DNA from: Cheilinus undulatus
Taxonomy: Eukaryota; Chordata; Actinopteri; Labriformes; Labridae
Length of the DNA: 64,000 bases
Reading direction: 5' to 3'
Assembly (NCBI RefSeq): GCF_018320785.1
Contig: NC_054875.1
Coordinates: 7,326,132-7,390,131 of the forward strand
Shown here: positions 56,207 through 64,000 of the stretch, in pieces
Layout of the letters: every line of letters starts with the position of its first letter
Position numbering within the stretch: the first letter of the stretch is position 1
Program-made: the position numbers and the translations under genes
The notes under the pieces: generated by a model
Database searches by the model: none
What the model saw: the letters and a program-made list of their open reading frames with translations, nothing else
Told to the model about the DNA's origin: nothing

Positions 56207-59200
56207 CTGTGATGGAGATAAATGTAGAAAATAATCAGTGATAGCTGTGCTTGTGACAGTTCATGCTATTCATAAAGGACCATATGATACACTTTGTAAA
56301 GCTTGTCTTGGTGAGCAGCAATCAGTCCATGCAACTACGGCCATGAGAGCACCCACCTGCATCTCCACCTAACACCAGTGAGGACGGGTCCTGCTGGGAG
56401 GCTGCGGTCACCGTGGACGACGTGGACGCTGGCGATGATAAACCAACTTCCACGGCGGCCACGGATGTTTTGGCTTGTGGTTGTTCTGAGGGTTGTGCAG
56501 GAGGCGGGACCAAGGGAGGGTCAGCATTGGGTTTGGAGGGACTACTTCCTGTGACAGGACTGCAGACGCCAGAGCTGTCTTCGGGACAGAGGAAGACGTC
56601 GATGGGACCTCGTGAGCTCTTCAGCGACACCTGGTAACCCTGAGAATGACAACACATGCAGTCATCTGAAACTTTCACAACCACCTATTTTAAAGCTAAA
56701 AAATTAAAGATGTTTACCTTGCAGGGTTCCGAGACTTGCATCTGGGTCTCTGGTGGAGCTCGAATCACCATGACCAGCTGGTCTGGGGAATCAAATGATT
56801 TCCTTAAGTCCTGACAGCGGACATAGCCAAACGTGAAGACCAGAAAGATTAAGGAATACAATACAGCTGCATGTAGTGTCACACGAAAGCGTCAGGCACA
56901 GTGAGTTGCAAAGGCGTCGTCTGTCTGCACAAAGAAAAAGCAAATGGATCCACAAAGACTACAGCTGACTACCAAATAAGCACGCAATCTTTACACCTGT
57001 GTGAGAGGCAATAACTTTGCATAGGCAGGTTGAAGAATGTGAGTCCTAGAACACAGGATAATTTAACTATTTTAAACCCCTCTGCTCACCACTCTGACAG
57101 TTTTCCAATAAAGCTTAATGTAACTGTAAATATATCTAAAAGGGATGGTTAATATGGCACTGATGTCAGCCTTACAGCATGTGCTAGCAGACTACAACTT
57201 ATTTTAGCATCAGCAACAAAAAATAGCTTCATTCCCTCATTTCCAATAAAGCTTAATGTAACTGTAAATATATCTAAAAGGGATGGTTAATATGGCACTG
57301 ATGTCAGCCTTACAGCATGTGCTAGCAGACTACAACTCATTTTAGCATCAGCAACAAAAAATAGCTTCATTCCCTCATTTCCTACTACAGCGTCCTAGCA
57401 GCCGACAAGAGATGCAACACAGAGCAGCACATCACCGTATGTCTTTTTTGCTCCTTAGTCCTGTGTTCCCAGTGCTTACATTGACATGAGCGAGAAATGA
57501 GGAACAAGGGAGATTGAAAAAGGTGCAGGGTATGCAACCCTACATGACGACAAATACTGACAGATTTAGAGGTTTTGTTCTTCTATTGTGTGGGAGGAGA
57601 TCACAAATGCAGTGCAAGGCACACTAACAGATTCTTCTCTTAATAGAATCTCAGCTCTCAAAACTGAAAATCTTGTATGTATCTTGTATGGCCGAATAGG
57701 ACATTGGGGTAAACAAGCTAAATGAAGTTAACTTTTAGCTACCTACAACATCCACTGTGATTGCAAAAGTCCAACTCCTCTTTTATTCAGTTGGATTCTG
57801 TTTTTTCAACAGGACATTTTGTATCAACAGGTGTGTTGTTGCTGCAAATCAACAAGTCGATCCTCCATTTCTGATGCCCATTCAGCTTTGCGTCATGATT
57901 ACTATCATGGCTGTGTCCATTGTGCTTCCTCCTCTAGTAAGCTTGCTTCCTGATTGGCTATTTTTCTACTCCATGTTACAATCTACTGAGGGCATGCTTG
58001 GCTTTTCTCAGTGTTCCTCCCACATAACAGGAATTCTGATCCTGAAATACTGAATTATTTCTCCCCGAACCATCTTGAAAGCACACCATATACCACAGGA
58101 AAAGCACTTCCTGTCTGCAGGGACAAAGAGAGACAAATCACAGCCTTTCTGAGTCTACAGCCGTTTTTACACAGAGATTCCGCAATGAAGGCTAAAAGGA
58201 ATGCCCGCCTCTGTTCCGCAATGAGCAATTTACACAAAAGTGTAACAGAGCTGTGCACGCTTGAGGTTACACACACACCCTGGCGTCCCGTAATCAGATG
58301 GCAGCTGCTGCCTGAGCTGCTGCTTTCAGTGAAACTCAAAACTCTGGATTTCTCAGTTCAAAACATCATATTTTCTAAATAAAATACAGGAAAAATAACA
58401 TGAACATTCATTTTGATCGATTAGATCCAACAGACTTTTTTCCCTCCATGTTTCTGAGTTGGAGGTCCGGCCTTAAGCAGTGTCACAGTGCACTATTTCC
58501 GTCGGACGCCAGAAACTTCAGAGTACTGAGCTCACTTGAACACATCATGCAACTTTTAAGACAATGCTGTGAGCAGAGATGTGTCTGGTCCCTCCTCTCC
58601 TGTTCAGAGTGCGATCATTTCTCTAACCTCGCAGTCTCTCCAGTTAATCCACATTATTATTTGTTTTATTCCCCTGTTGTTTTCTCCGGTGTAATGCCGC
58701 GCTGGTTTTTAAATCTCCCGTTAATGGAGACAGCAGCGCACGCTCGCCGTTGTGGAATGCCATGACGTCCTTTCAGACTCGTTGCGGAAAAGTCTGTTGT
58801 GGCTCTGATACTACCTCTCAATCCGGATCAGAGGTGGGGCGAGATTGACCCCCCATTGCGGAACGGTCGCTTTCATACAGAACGGCGTTGTGGAACAAAG
58901 GTGTAACAGAAACGGAGAAGAGAGGCAGTGTGAAAGTAGCTTTTTTCTCTCTTTTATGAGTCATTCAAGCTCTCTCTCTCTGTGCACATGTGCAAGCATC
59001 AGAACAGCTTCTCATTGTTTGTCACAGCCCAGTCACAATGCATTCTGGGATACAAACAGACAAAATGGTGGCGGGCTAACAGCCAGAACTATCAAAAAAT
59101 GGATTATAAATGGATAAAAAAGCCATTTAGTATCAGACTTTCTGGTGTGGATTTAATCTTTAAAGACCTGAAAAGTCATCCAAGTTCCTAGCTCACTAAA

Positions 59201-60474
59201 AAACATTCTGTAAGGGCTATGATGGAGTGGACAGTGTCATTAAAAAGGCACAATGGAGGGCTTTCAGAGGAAAAAACAACTGCCTACGATTTATGTTTGA
59301 AAAGTTATTTAACTTTAAATAGCACGTGTCTTTTCTTGTCATATACAACAACGCAGAGGGTTAGCAGTTGCTTTTGGTGTAAAACTAGAAGTTTAAAGCT
59401 GCTGTTTCTACGGGCCATAAGACAGACATAAGTAAAACCATAAAGCTGAAGTTTAAAGTGAAAATTTGGAAAAACATAAACTGCAGTAGAATAACAAAAA
59501 TTATTTCCAATGCTGAGCCAGAGCTGATTAACTTCACTGTTTTGTTCCATCTCATTTAAAAATATCTACCTGTAACATGTTCAAGCTCCATACATTCCTT
59601 GCTTGAGGGTTTCTTGGTAATGAAATCTGTCCTGCCGAACTCTTACTTCACTGCGTTGCTTTATCAGTTTGCTGTACATTCAACCCTCACATATATGACT
59701 AACTAATGCTATGCAAATAAATACTAGGTGGAAAAGAAAAAGGCATTTGCAATGAATTTACATCTACTTTACATCACCACAAGAATGCAGCCCTGCAACC
59801 AGCCCTTGATTTTGCTTATAGACTCCCTTTCTGTTCATCCATCATGTCCCATCATTATGAGAGCTAACCTCTTAAGTCTCATTTGTCTGTGTGGAAATGA
59901 TAATTGTAGTTACTGCTGTAATGTGGTTTCTTAAAGAGCTGTTTAAAAGGATATTTCTTGTTCTGTGGGTCGTCTGTGAGCAGCCTCAGCTGCACGTTAC
60001 ATTTAGTGATGAGCTGGTCCAGCTGCTCCTCGGCCTCTGTGAGGTCACACACCTCCCTCTGCAACTCTTTATGACGGGCAACCAATGCCGCATCGACCCG
60101 ATTACCCCTGCAGGAGGAGACATATAGAAAAATGACTGTTTATTAGATTTGTTTTAGTAAGTGTTCTTGTGTTTTTTACATAGCCCATGATCATGACTCT
60201 ATATTCATCCTTCATTCATAGTCTGAGCAGACATCCATAGTCTTCTTTACTCACAGCCATTGGATGTTGTTCTTCGACTTCTTAGAGATGAGCTGGATTC
60301 CCTCCAAGACGTTGGTTATGTCGTAGATGCGTCTCTTCTGGACGTCCAGGACCTGCGATGCCCAGTTCAGATCAACCACGCCGTCAGCGGACTGGGACAG
60401 CAGGTCCAGGAAACGTTTGGTGGTCAGGTTCAAGGAGGTGTCATAACGGGATTTCTCAGCTGTGATTCGAGGAA
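55965..60474 (-). CDS. e2f1: Transcription factor E2F1, C-terminal five exons (partial gene)
   Basis: E2F1 binds E2F promoter sites with a DP partner and is held by pRb. Exons in transcript order: 60255-60474, 59955-60107, 56718-56832, 56357-56639, 55965-56206, about 337 codons with continuous phase. Order of domains: DNA-binding domain second half with [13 protein letters not shown], leucine zipper/dimerisation ([17 protein letters not shown]), marked box ([16 protein letters not shown] and [10 protein letters not shown]), a Ser/Pro-rich stretch, and the acidic pRb-binding tail [20 protein letters not shown]. The tail is E2F1-type: E2F2 and E2F3 have DYLW/DYLL and lack the DCDFGDL ending. 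The 5' exons (cyclin A-binding region, first part of the DNA-binding domain) are not found before 64000 and should lie beyond it. The gene sits about 15 kb upstream of the transglutaminase gene on the same strand. Confidence 0.95.
56357..56639 (-). CDS. e2f1: e2f1 exon, marked box part 2 and Ser/Pro-rich linker
   Basis: 283 nt. [21 protein letters not shown], then a Pro/Ser/Ala-rich linker. The linker is poorly conserved in the family; the marked-box part matches closely. Confidence 0.93.
56718..56832 (-). CDS. e2f1: e2f1 exon, marked box part 1
   Basis: 115 nt, [16 protein letters not shown] then [21 protein letters not shown]. The start is set by an AC acceptor, with no usable AG nearby that keeps the conserved YVxCQDL. 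Confidence 0.92.
57103..57378. repeat. Tandem duplication, 2 x 138 bp
   Basis: The block starting ttccaataaagctt at 57103 is repeated at 57241 with about one difference (cttatttt versus ctcatttt). Recent local duplication inside the AT-AC intron. Confidence 0.95.
58155..58945. mobile_element. Candidate MITE in the e2f1 AT-AC intron
   Basis: ctacagccgtttttacacag at the left and agtgtgaaagtagct at the right look like imperfect inverted ends. Interior is GC-richer with cgttgtggaa / ttccgcaatg words and no real frame. Confidence 0.5.
59130..59470. repeat. Interspersed repeat, copy 2 (in e2f1 AT-AC intron)
   Basis: Same block order as 41640-42080; the second half is shortened. Non-coding. Confidence 0.55.
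59955..60107 (-). CDS. e2f1: e2f1 exon with leucine zipper / dimerisation region
   Basis: 153 nt, [18 protein letters not shown] then a heptad-like run to [10 protein letters not shown]. Ends not at GT but at ATATCCTTTT, the minor-spliceosome 5' splice site. Confidence 0.92.
60255..60474 (-). CDS. e2f1: e2f1 exon with DNA-binding domain (third exon by homology)
   Basis: 220 nt. Starts [22 protein letters not shown] and includes [26 protein letters not shown]. The RRxYD DNA-contact motif is intact. Acceptor ctccag, donor GTGAGT. Confidence 0.95.
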
Positions 60475-63400
60475 CTGGAGGAACAAATGGAAAGGGAAGG
60501 AAAAATACATTTTTAATAATACTCCTTTTCAAAACACACAAACCATTCTATGCCTTAGTGGGCTTTTGCTCCCCCCTGAGACTACATGCCCTCATGAGCT
60601 TTTATTTGGTTTGCAGAAAATCTTAAGTGACACAAGACCATCTGTTTCTATAGGCAAAGAATGTCAAAGAACATGTTACTGCCTGTTTTTGTAGTTAAAT
60701 TTGCAACAAGAACTTGGGTTTTAAAAACTGTGTTTTCTGGTGCCGCATTGGCTCATGTAACCTAAAAATATCCGTTAAATCACTCAGGGGTACTAAAGAG
60801 AGTAAATACTCTGATGTAAAAGAGCCTAAAGTCCATCAAAATATTGTTCTTAAAACTAAAATCACTCCAAGTTTGGGCATAGTGAAGAAAAGAAAAAAAC
60901 AGGGAACGGCCTTCAAACTATTCTTCAGATCCAAGAAAAATCCTTCAACCTAAAAATGAGTGATAAAGACAACGAAGAACAGCATGTTTCATGTAGGTGT
61001 ATCACAAATTTTTATGGTTGTAGCTTTATGTCATGATGGTTTCAAATTCAAGGAAAAAAACTGATTTTTGTGTCTTCTTAATAGTCTGAGTAATGATACA
61101 TATCGATCAAAAACATAAGACAGTCAGTGAAATATTTAAATTTGCAGCATCTACATCCAGGAAAAGGTCTTGAAGGCAACATTTTCTCACACCTATTTTT
61201 GCAAATGTAATGTCTTGTGCAAATTTCCTGTTTTGAAGGCAGTCAGGTTACACCAGTACCAGTTCTGTGACTTTAAATCAATAAAAATGCACTGATTTGT
61301 GAGTGAGCTGGAGAGTCATTCATACTATTTAGAACTATCATATCAAAATAAATATTCATATTCAAAAGCATTGGCGCTAAATTTAATCAGATATAGATTT
61401 TCTCCACAGAGACACACGCTTCTCTTCTGGTCCAGTCCTGATCTATAATCCTTGTGATGTGACCCTTCACAAATCACCAATTCAAGGTAGAATACTTAAA
61501 CCCCTGTTAGAGAGCAGAATAGTGCAGTAAAGTTGTTCTGCCCCTCTGTTACCACTCCAGTAGAAACAGAGGGGTAACACCAGCAGCACAGTGTGAATGT
61601 GTAGTATCAGTGTAAGTGGGGTGGAACGGTGCTGCAGCTGTCTGCTGCACTTCTGAAACGCCATAAAGCAAAGTGAAACCACACATGGACACGGCTGTGG
61701 ATGTGAGCACCAAAGCAAAGTGTAAAGGTGTCAATGTTTTTAACACTTTCATAACAAAACAGCAGTCACTTATATGTGATGGGATCTGCAATATTCTAAT
61801 GATAAACCATCTAAAAAGTACCATAAATGTCAAATATTCAGTCATATTTTTAACCAAAAGCTGTATGGGACTGGCACAGTTTGCATAAATGCATTGCCAA
61901 AGCATTAGAGAATGTGCAAATGTTTGCCAACAATTACCCAATGTTGGTTTTCTGCAGAAACAGGTATTTTTATTGTTTAATATTTACCAGAATCATGCTG
62001 TAAAAGTAGAACTTTGTTGCAGTGCTGTTGCAGAATCACAGGGTGTGAAGGGCTGAGAATATATTTGTAGCACCAGGTAAATACAGAATTTACACTATGA
62101 GAAAAATACCATAAGTTGGTGGTTCCCAACTGGTCAGGCCTCAGGACCCACCACCAAGTTCCCAAACAATTTTCAACAATGCATCTTTAAGTGAATTGAA
62201 TGTGTTGTAGTTTGGAACATGATTGGACCAAAACGCCTGATATAAAAAGAAAAAGGACAAAAGTGACAAATTTTATACCCTTTTTCTCCATCATTATGTG
62301 TAAATTGTTGCCAATTTTCCAGAGAACTTATGAAATTATTTCATTATCATGGGAAAAAAAACACCATTCATTGCAAGAAGAGGAAATAAATTAGTTGAAA
62401 TATTGATCAAACATTTAAATTTACCCAATTTCACAGTAAAACAGGGTAAAATAAAAGGTACTGATGCATGCCTAATACTACTGCCATAGGGTATCTGACA
62501 ATGGAAGGTTTTAATTTTTATTCACACCGCCTAAAAAGTAGTTTTACCACAATCTGGAAGAAGCTATCTACGAATTTTAGACTTAAGTTAAAACTACAAG
62601 CAGAACAGCACACATTCAGGTTTTCACAACAAAAATAAAACAAATTTTCAGGATACTATTACTACCTTTTAATTCTGATTTGAAAGTATTTAAAGGCCCA
62701 CAACCTCTTTAGATTACTCTAAAGTAAAAAAAAAACAAAAAACCCCCCAATAATTTAAGACCTTATAGTCTTGCATGTAAGACCACTTAAAACTTTTTGA
62801 AAGCCTTAATTTTTGCTAAATTGATCCATCAACTTTTAATACATTTAAATACCTTGTAGACACCCTGTAGCTTTTTTCTGTCCTCATTCCAGGAACAAAA
62901 TTGACCCATAAATCAGTCAATAAAGGTGCAGTCACAATAGATAGTCTGTACCACAGCCAAGCACCTTTGAGCCCCAAAGTCCAGTTTATTTGACCAGTGA
63001 GTGCTTCGTTCTGTGCTTAAGCACTTCCTTGGCCCTTGCATGGATGGAGGACGTGAGCTCCAGCACTGTATGATTACTCATGCATGCTCACAAGACCATT
63101 GGACTAACTGATGTGACCTCTTGACTCGATAGTTATTTAAAACAACAGTGGCATTTTACCTGATTTAAAAAACAACACAAATGTGCTACAAAGTGAGTAG
63201 ATTATTGTTTTCATGTCTGTGCATTTTCTCATTGTGCCAGCTCTGTAAGGCTGCATGTCTTGTAAACAGTCTATTTCACTCACATTACAATATGACAGAT
63301 CAGTGCTCAGGCCTGGTAGGGAAGTATGAGTGCAGCTAGCAGGGGTCAAACATGCTTCAGCATGGTATGGGGCATCTGGTTCTAGTGTGGGAGCACCCTT

Positions 63401-64000
63401 AAGGTAAACATACTGGGCTTTGCTAAATGAGGATGCCTTAATAGGGATTTCAAACTCAGAAGTGAAATAAGCCACGCAAAGATGAAAGCAGCAGGCCCAA
63501 AAATGCTAAATAAGCATTTTTTAAAAAGGATGTTTTTTTTTTGCTAGGATTAACAACTGTCAATGTTTTCAAGGACAAAATCCTAATAAACTAGTGTTTT
63601 TGAGGTGAACTTCTTTTAATACATGGACTGCTCGCACTCATTTCAGACTATCATACACACGAATCCCACTTTAAAAAGACTTGGCACATGTTTTAGCCTC
63701 TTGAAATATAAAGACCAAACTAAAACAAGCAGATCTGCTTTTGTTTTACCATCTTCTTTCTTTCTTTTTTTTTTTTTTTTAAAGATGGTTAAAATGGTAC
63801 ATTGAGGGTTATTCTGGGTTAAAAGTGTCAACATCTAACATACAGTATTAATTCAAAACGACCAACTTAGTCTCCCTGTATGATTTATGGTATCTTTTGT
63901 CAACTGGACAGACCGATGGTTTTAATTACCAGTCAGCCCAGTGAGGACACAGCCATGCTGGCAGGCTGTTGTCTGTGCTGACAAAAGGACAGCTGTATTT
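60475..64000. other. e2f1: e2f1 intron (upstream of the DNA-binding exon)
   Basis: No exon coding for the first half of the E2F DNA-binding domain was found. A hAT-like end (gtggttcccaactggtc, 62120) and A/T runs are present. Most is unremarkable. Confidence 0.5.

Larger units (their letters stand above)
56833..59954 (-). other. e2f1: Minor-class (U12) AT-AC intron of e2f1
   Basis: 5' splice site ATATCCTTTT at 59954-59945, branch-site-like TTCCTTAATC at 56856-56847, and CAC at the 3' end (56835-56833). All three match U12 consensus, and reading the exons across this intron restores conserved E2F1 sequence. Minor-class introns are known in E2F genes. The intron also contains a 2 x 138-bp tandem duplication and repeat fragments. 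Confidence 0.88.

Noticed and set aside
56860..56885. AG acceptor upstream (catgcag) for the e2f1 marked-box exon
   Set aside because: It would add a hydrophobic stretch absent from E2F proteins, while the AC end with U12 donor and branch site gives the conserved sequence.
58011..58765. Two overlapping 120-codon plus-strand frames
   Set aside because: Lie in a candidate MITE in the e2f1 intron, with no recognisable domain and no splice support.
60260..60694. 144-codon plus-strand frame
   Set aside because: Antisense shadow of the e2f1 DNA-binding exon.

Overview
The window is vertebrate nuclear DNA, almost certainly from a ray-finned fish. It has short exons with GT-AG introns, AT-rich unique sequence, and a dense mix of Tc1/mariner, pogo-like, hAT-like, Rex3/RTE-like, tRNA-SINE and DIRS-type elements typical of teleosts. 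The base sequence alone does not identify the species.

Two genes can be assembled exon by exon, both on the minus strand. The first is a transglutaminase with 17 coding exons between 41143 (ATG) and 6079 (stop). Splice phases join without a break into 2241 nt (746 codons plus stop), and the Cys-His-Asp catalytic triad and transition-state Trp are present. The second is the 3' part of e2f1 (exons from 60474 to the stop at 55965): second half of the DNA-binding domain, leucine zipper, marked box, and the acidic pRb-binding tail. Its first exons lie beyond base 64000. One e2f1 intron (56833-59954) carries the signature of a minor-class (U12) AT-AC intron.

The most unusual feature is inside the transglutaminase gene. 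Between the exon that ends the catalytic core and the exon that starts beta-barrel 1 there are four small exons of exactly 45 nt, all phase 1-1. Three lie in nearly identical 2153-bp direct tandem repeats (about 13.32-19.65 kb). The fourth (29093-29137) is a diverged relative with matching flanks. If all are spliced in, they add 60 residues (four 15-residue units) to a protein that would otherwise be 686 aa, the usual TGM2 size. The outer, diverged copy of the unit has been opened by a 5.8-kb DIRS-type tyrosine-recombinase retrotransposon (23082-28925); the intact tandem copies preserve its empty target site, GTT.

Layout: 1-5300, Tc1-like and Rex3-like remnants; 5837-6232, foldback and last transglutaminase exon; 6905-8189, hAT-like element with two more inside it; 8791-12633, beta-barrel exons with a pogo-like element between; 13.3-19.7 kb, tandem units with 45-nt exons; 20.1-23.1 kb, outer unit with SINE and DD37E-type transposon; 23.1-28.9 kb, DIRS element; 29.1-41.1 kb, core and N-terminal exons with repeats in introns; 41.2-55.9 kb, intergenic, repeat-rich, with a duplicated block split by a hAT-like element with a perfect 8-bp duplication; 55.9-64 kb, e2f1. 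No rRNA, functional tRNA or CRISPR was seen.
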